A stretch of 64,000 nucleotides of DNA from Candidatus Woesearchaeota archaeon (GTDB taxonomy: Archaea > Nanobdellota > Nanobdellia > Woesearchaeales > GW2011-AR4). The stretch covers positions 1-64,000 of the forward strand of contig JACPMX010000011.1 of NCBI GenBank assembly GCA_016185755.1, written 5' to 3'. The position numbers and the translations under genes were made by a program. The notes beneath the pieces are model-generated. The model was not told where the DNA came from. It worked only from the letters and a program-made list of their open reading frames with translations, and made no database searches. Of the stretch, positions 46,256 to 55,774 are shown one piece after another (positions within the stretch are counted from its first letter, which is position 1; each line of letters starts with the position of its first letter).

Positions 46256-46837
46256 TTAATACTCAAAGCTTTGGCCGCAGCCACAACCGCTGCCGCTCTT
46301 GACATTAGGGTTGCTTATCTTGAAACCACCGCCCTGCAAAGAGTCAACGTAATCAAGCTTCGCGCCTTTCAAGAAATTCATGTTTTCCTTTGATATTATT
46401 ATTTTTACTCCCTTTTCTTCAACAGTCAAGTCAAGGTCCGTTGTGTTGTCGTCTAATTCCAGCCCATACTGGAAGCCTGAGCAGCCGCCCGGAACAATCT
46501 CAACCCTCAAGCCAGAGCCTTCCTTGCTGTTTTCCTTCAGAACTTCCTTGAGCTTTTCAGCTGCCTTGCTTGTGATTATAAAATCCTTCCCTTCATCAAA
46601 TTTTGATTCCTCAACTGCCTTGTTTAAATTGCCTATGACCATCTCCACTTCATCATCTGTCATTCCATGGCCCTTGAAGCCCTGCTCCAAAGTCTCATGA
46701 TAGGAAACATGGCAGCCAACGCAATGCACGCCGGCAGACTGCAAGGGCTCTATCACAGCAGGATATTTGGCCACAACATCGCCTATCGTCATGTCTTTTG
46801 TTATCAATTGCTTTACTTGTTTTGCTTCCTGTTCCAT
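46256..46837 (-). CDS. DUF1858 domain fused to HesB/IscA-type Fe-S carrier
   Basis: MTIGDVVAKYPAVIEPLQSAGVHCVGC; VPGGCSGFQYGLELDD...GCGCGQSF. Confidence 0.9.
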   Translation of the reverse strand: MEQEAKQVKQLITKDMTIGDVVAKYPAVIEPLQSAGVHCVGCHVSYHETLEQGFKGHGMTDDEVEMVIGNLNKAVEESKFDEGKDFIITSKAAEKLKEVLKENSKEGSGLRVEIVPGGCSGFQYGLELDDNTTDLDLTVEEKGVKIIISKENMNFLKGAKLDYVDSLQGGGFKISNPNVKSGSGCGCGQSFEY

Positions 46838-46917
46838 AGGCTTTGCTTATATAACCAGATATATAAATGTTGCTGTCGATTTTATTAAATGACAATGTTT
46901 AAATACAGCTTTATGGA

Positions 46918-48903
46918 ATGAAAGAAAGCATGCATATTTTCAAAAAAAGGCAGAACCCATATAAGACAAAACTGCAAAAAAAAGCCCAATCATCCTTCTT
47001 TGTCATTGCCGGGATTTTTCTTTTTGTTGCCATGATTGTAGGCTTTGTAGTGTACAACAACATAAACTCAAAAAAAGCCGGGGAAGAGGCAAAAAAAATA
47101 TCTGACCTAGGCCTGCAGGCAGAGGAAGTCAAGAATCTTGTGAACGAGTGCATAAGAAAAGCGAGCCTTGAAGGCCTGAAAAAGCTAGGCCAGACAGGAG
47201 GTTACCTTGAAGTGCCGACTCTTATAAATTTCAAGGGAATGGGCTATTGGCATCTTGACCAAATCAACATACAGCCTTTCCTTAACCAGACACAGGAGAG
47301 GCTTATAGAGTATGTCGATGCAAATGTCCCATCCTGCGTTGATGAGCAGAAAATAAGCCAGCTTGGCTTTAAGGTTGAGAAAGGCAGGCAAACAACCTTC
47401 ATAGAGTTTGGCACGGCTGACGTGACCATCAAGGTAAATTATCCCATAAAGCTGAGCCAGCAGGATTTTACAAAGGAGTACTCTGAATTCTTCAACACAT
47501 TTGACATAAGGTACCGCGCAATATTTGAGGCTGCAAGCGAATTGAACGAAAAAACCTTTGAGGCCGATTTCGACGGCAAAAATCCGCTGAAAAACCTTGA
47601 CTATCTAAAAAACCTGGAATTTGACGCTGCATACAAGAATCCGGAAACGGATATCCTGGCATTCATTATAACGGACAAAAAATCAATAACTTCCACAAAC
47701 GAGTTCTATACATTTAGCTTTGCAGCCAGGTTCGGCAATTCAGAGCTGAAAAGGGCAACTGACTTGCAGAACAGGAGCGCTTCGGTATCAAATCCCTTGC
47801 CATACACAATTTTTTCCGTCGACAAAAAAGCGCAGCTCGACATTTCTGCCGGCACTACAATAAACAAGGACGGGCAGGATGTTTCTTTCATAAGCGTGCA
47901 GCAGTCATACCCTTCAGAGGCAATTACAAAGGATGTTCCTGTCTACAAGAAAAATGACCAGGTGATTCAAAAACAGGACATCACTTATAAAATTGACAAC
48001 CCGGTTTACAGCTTCGAGCCAAGCGGCCTTTTGTTCAATAATTTCCAGAAATTAACTTTGTATTATTCCCCTGAAACAGATGACAGCAAGGGAATGGGCA
48101 TCCTGATGGGAAAAAACGGGTTTTGGATTCCAATCACTTCCCAGCATGATCCTGTAAACAAAAAAGTTTCAACAGGAATTCTGGGATTTACGGAGTTCAC
48201 AGCAGTTTCCTGCGCAACGCAGAAAGCAAAGGAAACCATTGCAGAGCATTTGTTTGAGCCGAATGCCGGATGCTACATAAGCTTGGCGATATTGGTCATT
48301 GCATTGATTTTGATTGTTGTTGCTTTTGTCATAGTCCCAGTTGTTGTAACAGTGGCGCCAGTTGCCGGAGGAGTAACAGCAGGCACTACTGTGGTAGGCG
48401 GAACATCTGTTGCTGCAGGCAGTTCCGTTGTAGCTGGCTCAAGCGCAACTGTAGTTGCCGGAAGCACCACTATAGGCACTGCAGGGGCGCTTGCAGGTGG
48501 AAGTGTCACTGCCGGAGGTGTTACAGCAACTTCTGCAGGCTATTTTGCCAGTCTTGGAAGTGCTCTTGTAGGAGGTGCTGCTATTAGTACCGGGGTGGCT
48601 ACTGCCATAGGGATAAGCTTTGTACTGATTTCAACAGCAAGCACAATCCTCGGCGCGACAACAGATGTATTCTACGGCAAATCCCCTGACAACTGCGAAA
48701 CTTTCTACCCGACCTGCGACCAGACAATTTCTGTTGAGGAAGGAGGAGACGCTGATGAGGGGCAATGCATTCCTGGCCAGGGGCAGAGAGTTGCTGCCGG
48801 AACTCCGGTCAATATTTGCGCGCAGGTTGAATCATGCGGCAATTTCATAGACAAGACTCTGTGCAAGTCATGCAGCCAGAAATGCACTGCCAAATTCACA
48901 TAA
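46918..48903 (+). CDS. Pilin-like/large surface protein with class III-like signal region and G/A/T/V-rich hydrophobic tract
   Basis: KKAQSSFFVIAGIFLFVAMIVGF N-terminus; low-complexity stretch around 48320-48640. Confidence 0.65.
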   Translation: MKESMHIFKKRQNPYKTKLQKKAQSSFFVIAGIFLFVAMIVGFVVYNNINSKKAGEEAKKISDLGLQAEEVKNLVNECIRKASLEGLKKLGQTGGYLEVPTLINFKGMGYWHLDQINIQPFLNQTQERLIEYVDANVPSCVDEQKISQLGFKVEKGRQTTFIEFGTADVTIKVNYPIKLSQQDFTKEYSEFFNTFDIRYRAIFEAASELNEKTFEADFDGKNPLKNLDYLKNLEFDAAYKNPETDILAFIITDKKSITSTNEFYTFSFAARFGNSELKRATDLQNRSASVSNPLPYTIFSVDKKAQLDISAGTTINKDGQDVSFISVQQSYPSEAITKDVPVYKKNDQVIQKQDITYKIDNPVYSFEPSGLLFNNFQKLTLYYSPETDDSKGMGILMGKNGFWIPITSQHDPVNKKVSTGILGFTEFTAVSCATQKAKETIAEHLFEPNAGCYISLAILVIALILIVVAFVIVPVVVTVAPVAGGVTAGTTVVGGTSVAAGSSVVAGSSATVVAGSTTIGTAGALAGGSVTAGGVTATSAGYFASLGSALVGGAAISTGVATAIGISFVLISTASTILGATTDVFYGKSPDNCETFYPTCDQTISVEEGGDADEGQCIPGQGQRVAAGTPVNICAQVESCGNFIDKTLCKSCSQKCTAKFT

Positions 48904-48905
48904 GG

Positions 48906-49180
48906 TAGTGCCTATTAATTCTTTGATTTTATGTATATAAATTTTATTGTAGTGCCTAAATAATATGATTATATCTTTGTAGTGCCTAATAAACCAGTTT
49001 ATTTGTATATAAATAAAATTAAATTGTAGTGCCTAATTAAGTAATGCCTAACAAACTTCTATATTTTAAACACAAATTTCTAAAACTCATTAGTAGTGCC
49101 TAAAATTAATATATAAAAAATGCCTAATAATATCAAAAATAGTTAAATTCAAAACCTTTATATACCTTAGTAGTGCCTAA
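48906..49180 (+). repeat. Cluster of eight TAGTGCCTAA-like direct repeats
   Basis: Copies at 48906, 48950, 48980, 49027, 49042, 49094, 49118, 49171. Confidence 0.92.
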
Positions 49181-49187
49181 CCGGTTT

Positions 49188-49352
49188 ATGGCATTCCTGA
49201 GAGTCAAGAAAATCAACAACAATTACTATTACTACCTTGTAAAAAGCGTGAGGATAAACGGCAAGGTAAAGCAGAAAGTTGTCAAGTACATAGGCAAGTC
49301 AAAAAACCTGGTTTCTATGATTGAAAATGCTGAGCAAAAAGAAGATAGATAA
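49188..49352 (+). CDS. 54-aa protein resembling the N-terminus of IS1634/IS4-like transposases
   Basis: MAFLRVKKINNNYYYYLVKSVRINGKVKQKVVKYIGKSKNLVSMIENAEQKEDR. Confidence 0.5.
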   Translation: MAFLRVKKINNNYYYYLVKSVRINGKVKQKVVKYIGKSKNLVSMIENAEQKEDR

Positions 49353-50925
49353 AAAACTGAAGGATTACATAAGGGAGCATTTAGGCAGAGGGTACTCCGG
49401 GCAGTCAGTAAAGAAAGCACTGGTGAGCCATGGCTATGACGAAAACTATGTTGACAGCTTGCTTAGAAAACACTCGGAACTGCAGCTTGTTAAAGCTTAT
49501 TCTGTTTTTATTTCATTATTGTTCATAGTGTCTTTTTTTGCATTTGATTTATTTACAATTAAGAGTCCACCACAAGAAATTACAGGCTACGCTGTTGGAA
49601 GCAGCTCAAACGAAGGCTGCTGCACATCAGTTTGCCAGCAGACTTCCAAAAGCGCCTGCTATGGAAAATTTGTTCCAGGAGCAAAATGCCCCGATTTGGA
49701 GCAGTGCAATGTCGGGTGCTGCATTGACAAGGAAGGCTACTGCCTGACGAATTACCTGAGCGGAAACTGCATAGGGAGCAACGGCACAAACATCAACAAG
49801 GACTGCAAGGACATAGTATTCTGCAGGAACATAACAGACAAGTCTTACACATCAAGGCGATACAGCATCAAGAGCAAGTCAGCAGGATTCTCTGCATTGA
49901 AGCCCGTGGCTGACTATTACAATTCATCCTTCAATATACAGTATTACCTCTATGATAAGGCAAATGTAATCTCTGTCAGGGCAGATATAAAGGACAGCGG
50001 AAAGATAATAGACTCGATAGAGCTTTATGACGACGGCTCGCATAATGACGGGGCGAAAAATGACAATCTCTATGGAAACAACTGGCCCAGCACAAAAATA
50101 AGGGATTTTGACGGCTTCAAGAAGCTTGACGTCGGCATTTCTGTAAAATATGATGACAACACTATCCAGTCAATTGGCGATGCCGGCAGCGCTGTGGTGC
50201 TTAACAACAACAAATGCCTCCCGATAATAAACGAGTGGCACCCAAATCAAAACCCGGGCATAATCTTTGCAGCTGACCATTATGAAGAGCAGCAGAAATT
50301 CGAGGCTGATGTTCAGAATTTCATCGGAGTGCTGTTCTCGATAGACAAGCTACCCTATAAGCAAAGCCTCAACATATACAGGCTTGACCAGTCACTGTCC
50401 TACTTCAATATGCCCACTTTGGCGAGCATTGCGTCAGGCTCCTGCCCTTCTTACAGCAACAGGAAGGACATGATTTTGGTGCTTGACAATGACGAGAAAT
50501 ACTGCGTCCATGAAGGCCTGAGGATGATAAGGGTGAACCCAAAGGCACTGTTTTATAAGAATATCACGGGCCTCAACGCAACTGACGCATTCGCCGATTT
50601 CTGCAGCTTTACCCTGACACCGCAGAAGCTTGCGGATGAGATAATAGCATTTGCATCGCCGCCGACGATTGTTGTCCATACGCTTGAAAATGTCACGTAC
50701 AATACAAGCGCAAACCTTTCATTCAGCATATCAGCAACAAACTACCCCCTGAACACCTCTGTGTTTTTGGACAGCTCATTGGTATTTAACAAAATATCAA
50801 ATGAGGAATCCAGGGAAAGCATCCTCCTAAATTTGACAAAAGAAACCAGCCTTGTTTTCATCAAGGCAGTCGACAGAAACCGGAACAAGGCATTCGCCCA
50901 GATTTTGCTGAACTCAACAAAATGA
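49327..50925 (+). CDS. Secreted/membrane Cys-rich protein with N-terminal GYS helical motif
   Basis: IREHLGRGYSGQSVKKALVSHGYDENYVDSLL, TM, Cys-rich segment. Confidence 0.65.
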   Translation: MLSKKKIDKKLKDYIREHLGRGYSGQSVKKALVSHGYDENYVDSLLRKHSELQLVKAYSVFISLLFIVSFFAFDLFTIKSPPQEITGYAVGSSSNEGCCTSVCQQTSKSACYGKFVPGAKCPDLEQCNVGCCIDKEGYCLTNYLSGNCIGSNGTNINKDCKDIVFCRNITDKSYTSRRYSIKSKSAGFSALKPVADYYNSSFNIQYYLYDKANVISVRADIKDSGKIIDSIELYDDGSHNDGAKNDNLYGNNWPSTKIRDFDGFKKLDVGISVKYDDNTIQSIGDAGSAVVLNNNKCLPIINEWHPNQNPGIIFAADHYEEQQKFEADVQNFIGVLFSIDKLPYKQSLNIYRLDQSLSYFNMPTLASIASGSCPSYSNRKDMILVLDNDEKYCVHEGLRMIRVNPKALFYKNITGLNATDAFADFCSFTLTPQKLADEIIAFASPPTIVVHTLENVTYNTSANLSFSISATNYPLNTSVFLDSSLVFNKISNEESRESILLNLTKETSLVFIKAVDRNRNKAFAQILLNSTK

Positions 50926-51734
50926 GAAACAAAATAATGGCTTGCATTGTCCTGGTGCTGCTGATGGCAAACACCGCCAATGCAGAAAAATACTTCGTGC
51001 TTGACGTGAACCAGATAATAGGCTCCGTGACTTTCAACAGCATAAGCCTGAGGGAAATTGACAGGGCTGTGAAGTACACTGACAATGCCGGCTTTATGGC
51101 CAAGACCATCTCATTCCAAAATTCCGAAATAAGCAGCATTTACTACAACATGCCTGAAAACAAGAATTACCTTATTTATATCCCCTACAATGAAAATGCC
51201 GCAAGGATCGAGCTTTACAACCTGAAAAACTCAAAGATTATGGACATAGACGTAAGCTCATTTGCCAACACCTGCGGAAATAACTTTTGCGAAGAGCATG
51301 AAAGCCATGAAAGCTGCACAAAAGACTGCAGTTCTGGAGGCAAGGATGACTTTTGCGACGGATTGAAGGACGGGATTTGCGATCCTGACTGCTCCACCAA
51401 GACAGATGAAGACTGCGGAGGAACTGAAAAATCAGCCAATGCCTCGGCTGCAGGAAAGCCGGAGCTGCAGGGCAATAAGCCGGCTGAGGAAGCAAAAAAA
51501 ACTGAAAAAGACATTAGCTATATATCGTGGGCTTTATACGCGCTGCCGATAATAATCATACTTTTGCTATTCCTGTTTTTCAAAAAAAGGAAGGAAGGCA
51601 AAACAATAGGCATGCTGAGGCAATACATAAGCGATAACATAAGGAAGGGATTTAATCTCCAGCAGATAAAGGATGTTCTCTACAAAGAAGGCTATTCAGA
51701 AAAAGAAGTTGACAAGGCCATAAAGGCTATCTGA
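50922..51734 (+). CDS. Secreted Cys-rich protein with C-terminal TM and GYS helical motif
   Basis: Signal peptide, CGNNFCEEHESHESCTKDC, C-terminal ISDNIRKGFNLQQIKDVLYKEGYSEKEVDKAI. Confidence 0.65.
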   Translation: MRNKIMACIVLVLLMANTANAEKYFVLDVNQIIGSVTFNSISLREIDRAVKYTDNAGFMAKTISFQNSEISSIYYNMPENKNYLIYIPYNENAARIELYNLKNSKIMDIDVSSFANTCGNNFCEEHESHESCTKDCSSGGKDDFCDGLKDGICDPDCSTKTDEDCGGTEKSANASAAGKPELQGNKPAEEAKKTEKDISYISWALYALPIIIILLLFLFFKKRKEGKTIGMLRQYISDNIRKGFNLQQIKDVLYKEGYSEKEVDKAIKAI

Positions 51735-53706
51735 CTCTTGCGCCGTCCTTTGACTTTTCTACTTTGACTGTTTCCTTATCTGTTTTTAGTTCTTTATTTT
51801 CAAAATATACCTTGCTGCCTTTGACAATCATGCTGAGCTTTGCGAATTCCTCATATGTAATCTGTTTTGCAGCATTTTCAAATCCCTCAAAATAAACTTT
51901 GTCTCCGGGCTCGCTTTTTTCAACGGTCAATAATCCACACCCGGTTCCGTCATCCCCTGCAAGGAGCATTCCATTGCTCTCAACACCCCTCAATTTGGCC
52001 GGCTTCAAATTAGAAACAACAATTATCTTCTTGTTTTTCAACTCGTCTGCCGAGTAATGACCCTTAATTCCAGCCACTAACTGCCTTTTTTCATCTCCTA
52101 AATCAATATCCAAAATGTAAAGCTTGTCGGCATTGGGATGGTCCCTGACATCAATAATTTTTGCAGCCTTGAGGCTTAATGGAAATTCAGGCTTTGCCTC
52201 CTGAACATCCTCAACTTTTTTAATCAGGATTTCATCCTTCCCAATCTTGTGATTATTGAGATTGAAGCTTATGTCCTTCCATTTCAGGTTTTTCAGATTA
52301 AGCTGGCCCTGCAAAGCTGAAGAAATGCCGGGCATTGCAGGCTGCACTAAAATGCTGAGGTTCTTGACTATATTTGCGCAAAGGCCGCATATTTCACGGG
52401 CTTTTTCCCTGTCTTTCCTTATTAAAAACCAGGGCTCGCTTTCCTGGAAATACTTGTTACCAAGGTCAGAAATTGCCATTATCTCGCTAAGGGCAAGGCT
52501 GAAATTGAAGCCTTCATAATGCTGCTTTACTTTCTCCACCTTATCATTTATCTCAGCGATTACTTTCTCGTTTTTGTCTATCCCTTTGATTTCACCATCA
52601 AAACTTTTATTGATGAAATTCAGGACCCGGTAGCAGAAATTGCCAAAATTTCCAACTAGCTCATTATTTACCCTTTCTTTAAGCAAATCTTCAGAATACT
52701 CGCCGTCGCTTTCGAGAGGCATTGCCCCAAGGATGTAAAACCTGAACAGGTCAACACCATATTTTTTCATTTGCTCAAAAGGCTCTATTATATTGCCTGT
52801 CGACTTGCCCATTTTGGTTCCCTTGGACAATATGAATCCATGGACAAACAGCTGCTTTGGAAGCGTAATTTTTGCCGATATCAGCATTGCAGGCCAGAAA
52901 GCGGCATGGAATCTCAAAATATCCTTGCCTATGACGTGGACATCGGCCGGCCAAAATTTTTTAAACTCCTTTTCATCCCTGCCGTAACCGACAGCAGTTA
53001 TATAATTAGACAGCGCATCGCACCATACATACATGATATGGCTTTCATCGTTTGGGACGGGAATCCCCCATGGCAAAGAAGTCCTTGGCCTTGAGAAGCT
53101 TATGTCATTTGCAATCCTGAGGAAAGACAGGATTTCATTCTTCCTTACCTCAGGCACTATCCTGTACTCATACGATTCTATCAGCCTGGCAACCTCTTCG
53201 CGGTATCTTGAAAGCCTGAAAAAATAGTTTTCCTCCTCGACGAGCTGGACTTCCCTCGTCGGATGGTTAGGGCATTTCCCGCTTTCAAGCTCCCTTTCGG
53301 CCTTGAAGGCCTCGCATCCGGTGCAGTAAAGGCCACTGTATTTTTTCTTGTAAATATCATCGCTTTTTACCAGCTCTTCCCACAGCTTTATCGCGCCCGG
53401 GTAGTGGCTCTTCCTGTCAGTTGTCCTGATAAAATCGTCATTTGAGACATTCAGTTCCCTGTACAGTTTCCTGAATAGGGCGGCATTTGCATCAAGAAAT
53501 TCCATAATATCCTTGCCCTGCTTCCTTGCAGTTTCCCAGTTTTTCAGCCCGTGCTCGTCAGCCCCTGTCTGGAACCTAACGTCCTTGCCGAGAAGCCTGT
53601 TAAATCTTGCAAACGCGTCCGCCTGTATTATCTCAAGGGCATGGCCAAGGTGAGGGGCTGAATTAGTGTAGGGTATTGCTGCCGTGATGTAAAATTTCTT
53701 TTTCAT
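51727..53706 (-). CDS. metG: Methionyl-tRNA synthetase with C-terminal tRNA-binding domain
   Basis: AAIPYTNSAPHLGHA, GTKMGKSTGN, C-terminal IDVRDHPNADKLYILDIDLG. Confidence 0.96.
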   Translation of the reverse strand: MKKKFYITAAIPYTNSAPHLGHALEIIQADAFARFNRLLGKDVRFQTGADEHGLKNWETARKQGKDIMEFLDANAALFRKLYRELNVSNDDFIRTTDRKSHYPGAIKLWEELVKSDDIYKKKYSGLYCTGCEAFKAERELESGKCPNHPTREVQLVEEENYFFRLSRYREEVARLIESYEYRIVPEVRKNEILSFLRIANDISFSRPRTSLPWGIPVPNDESHIMYVWCDALSNYITAVGYGRDEKEFKKFWPADVHVIGKDILRFHAAFWPAMLISAKITLPKQLFVHGFILSKGTKMGKSTGNIIEPFEQMKKYGVDLFRFYILGAMPLESDGEYSEDLLKERVNNELVGNFGNFCYRVLNFINKSFDGEIKGIDKNEKVIAEINDKVEKVKQHYEGFNFSLALSEIMAISDLGNKYFQESEPWFLIRKDREKAREICGLCANIVKNLSILVQPAMPGISSALQGQLNLKNLKWKDISFNLNNHKIGKDEILIKKVEDVQEAKPEFPLSLKAAKIIDVRDHPNADKLYILDIDLGDEKRQLVAGIKGHYSADELKNKKIIVVSNLKPAKLRGVESNGMLLAGDDGTGCGLLTVEKSEPGDKVYFEGFENAAKQITYEEFAKLSMIVKGSKVYFENKELKTDKETVKVEKSKDGARVR

Positions 53707-53805
53707 TTTTGTGTTGTTTATTCTATTGTGTTTTTAAATGTTTATGCATGTTGGAGATTCTCTTATGCAAAAGGTTTAAATAGTTTAAAGGATGATAAGC
53801 TGTAT

Positions 53806-54309
53806 ATGGAAAACAAGAAGCTTGGTTTTGTAATTTTATCCATCAGCGTAGTTGCAAGCGTGCTGGCATTCAGCTTCATGGGAGCCCTTGGCAGGCAGAC
53901 AACTGCCCTTCAATGTTATCCGACAAGCGAATGCCAGCGAGTATCATCATTGATAAGCCTGTCGCACATAGCAGTAGGATTAATCTCATTTATAGGGGCG
54001 CTGGGGATATATCTCTTGTTCTTCAGCACAAGCGAGGAAGCTATTTTAAAGAGGCTTGAGCACGAAAAAAACATGAAGATTGAAGGCGACAAGTTCGAGC
54101 TTGTTTTGAAGTCAATGGACGAGAACGAGAAAAAAGTGCTGAAGGCAGTCAGGGAGCAGGACGGGATAACCCAGTCAACACTGAAGTTCAGGGCAGACTT
54201 GTCAAAGGCAAAAATAAGCCAGATACTTACAGATTTCGAGAAGAAGCAGCTTGTGAGAAGGGAATTGAAGGGAAAAACTTATGCTGTTTACTTGACAGAG
54301 AATTTCTAG
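53806..54309 (+). CDS. Membrane-anchored winged-helix protein
   Basis: TMs then KVLKAVREQDGITQSTLKFRADLSKAKISQILTDFEKKQLV. Confidence 0.75.
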   Translation: MENKKLGFVILSISVVASVLAFSFMGALGRQTTALQCYPTSECQRVSSLISLSHIAVGLISFIGALGIYLLFFSTSEEAILKRLEHEKNMKIEGDKFELVLKSMDENEKKVLKAVREQDGITQSTLKFRADLSKAKISQILTDFEKKQLVRRELKGKTYAVYLTENF

Positions 54310-54360
54310 TTTTAGAAAATTATTTAAATTATGCATTAATCAAAGCCAAAAGGTGGTTTC

Positions 54361-55062
54361 ATGAAGCTCAACAAACTGATTACAAAGAAAGGCATATTGT
54401 TTCTGCTTATATTCAGCGCATTGGTTTTTATAGGGGATAAAATAAATTTCTCAAAGCTCGTCGGAGCTGAAAACCAGTTCTTCACACTGTTCCAGTTCTT
54501 CGGCCCGGTTGCCGGGGCATTTCTGGGGCCGGTTGTAGGGGTTTTGTCAGTTTTGATTGCCGAGATTGCTAGCAAGATTGCAAATAATGCGGCATTTGAC
54601 TTTGTTACAGTCTTGAGGCTCACCCCGATGCTTTTCGCGGCATGGTACTTTGGCGCTAAAAAGGACAAGCTGAGCTTTTTTGTTCCAATTGCGGCAATCG
54701 CATTGTTCATTGCGCATCCTGTCGGAAGGCAAGTTTGGTTTTTTTCATTGTTCTGGACAATACCAATCATAGTAAAGCTGCTTCCCAAGAAATACGGCGA
54801 AAGCGTTTTTTTAAGAAGCCTTGGAGCCACGTTCACAGCGCATGCAGCCGGAGGCGCGATGTGGAACTACATTGTTCCAATGACTCCTGGCGCATGGGTC
54901 ACGCTTATTCCCATAGTAATATATGAAAGGCTGCTGTTTGCAGGAGGCATTGCAATATCATTTGTTTTGCTGAATACGCTGCTTGACAGGCTTGATGCAA
55001 AAACAAAGTCAGAATATGTCAATGTTGACAAAAGGCATGTCCTGTTCAGGCAGGCCTCCTAG
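54361..55062 (+). CDS. ECF-S-like integral membrane protein
   Basis: GPVAGAFLGPVVGVLSVLIAEI; multiple TMs. Confidence 0.5.
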   Translation: MKLNKLITKKGILFLLIFSALVFIGDKINFSKLVGAENQFFTLFQFFGPVAGAFLGPVVGVLSVLIAEIASKIANNAAFDFVTVLRLTPMLFAAWYFGAKKDKLSFFVPIAAIALFIAHPVGRQVWFFSLFWTIPIIVKLLPKKYGESVFLRSLGATFTAHAAGGAMWNYIVPMTPGAWVTLIPIVIYERLLFAGGIAISFVLLNTLLDRLDAKTKSEYVNVDKRHVLFRQAS

Positions 55063-55070
55063 GTGCTTTC

Positions 55071-55499
55071 ATGGACAAGCTGGATTTTGGGATTCTGGAA
55101 TTTTTGTCAAGGAATTCAAGGACACCCTTCATGGAATTGGCAAGAAGGCTAAAGGTTTCTGAGTCAGCCATAAGGAAAAGAGTTGCAAATCTTGAGAAAA
55201 ACGGCATAATAAAGAAATACTCGCTTGTTCTTGACAATAACAAGGCAGGCATGGGAAACATTGCCTTGGTAGGAGTTGACATCATGCCTGAAAAATACCT
55301 TGAAGTGGCTGAAAAGCTCACAAAATTCGAGGAAATAAAATATGCGGCTTCAACAATGGGTGACCATATGTTCATGCTTGAGATACTTGCCAGGGATGAT
55401 GATGAATTGCGCTCGATTTCTGAAAAGATAAGAAGGATAGAAGGGGTTACAAGGATATGCCCTGCCATTGTAAAAGATACGCTTAAAGGCGCTTTATAG
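55071..55499 (+). CDS. Lrp/AsnC-family regulator
   Basis: LDFGILEFLSRNSRTPFMELARRLKVSESAIRKRVANLEKNGII. Confidence 0.88.
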   Translation: MDKLDFGILEFLSRNSRTPFMELARRLKVSESAIRKRVANLEKNGIIKKYSLVLDNNKAGMGNIALVGVDIMPEKYLEVAEKLTKFEEIKYAASTMGDHMFMLEILARDDDELRSISEKIRRIEGVTRICPAIVKDTLKGAL

Positions 55500-55603
55500 C
55501 AATGCGAATTTCGCACTATTTTTAACGTAAACAGGAAACTATCCAGAAAGCTTTAAATATAAGCCACAACTCCAAATTAACAATTGTTAAGTTTGGTGGT
55601 TTT

Positions 55604-55765
55604 ATGGCAGGAGGATTAGAAAGCAAAATTTCACTAAGCCATTCCAGCGCAGGAGCTTTAGGAGCTGGAATTGCGGGCTATGTTATAGCCGGCCTTACAG
55701 GGGCGGGAGTAGCTGCCTTGGGAGTTTATGCAGCCACAACTCTTTATAATATTCTAAATGGATAA
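55604..55765 (+). CDS. 53-aa Gly/Ala-rich hydrophobic peptide
   Basis: MAGGLESKISLSHSSAGALGAGIAGYVIAGLTGAGVAALGVYAATTLYNILNG; TATA-like TTTAAATATAA upstream. Confidence 0.55.
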   Translation: MAGGLESKISLSHSSAGALGAGIAGYVIAGLTGAGVAALGVYAATTLYNILNG

Positions 55766-55774
55766 TAAGAAAAA

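Noticed and set aside
48906-49180. CRISPR array
   Set aside because: Repeats are only about 10 nt, spacers are irregular (15-53 nt start to start) and no cas genes are present.
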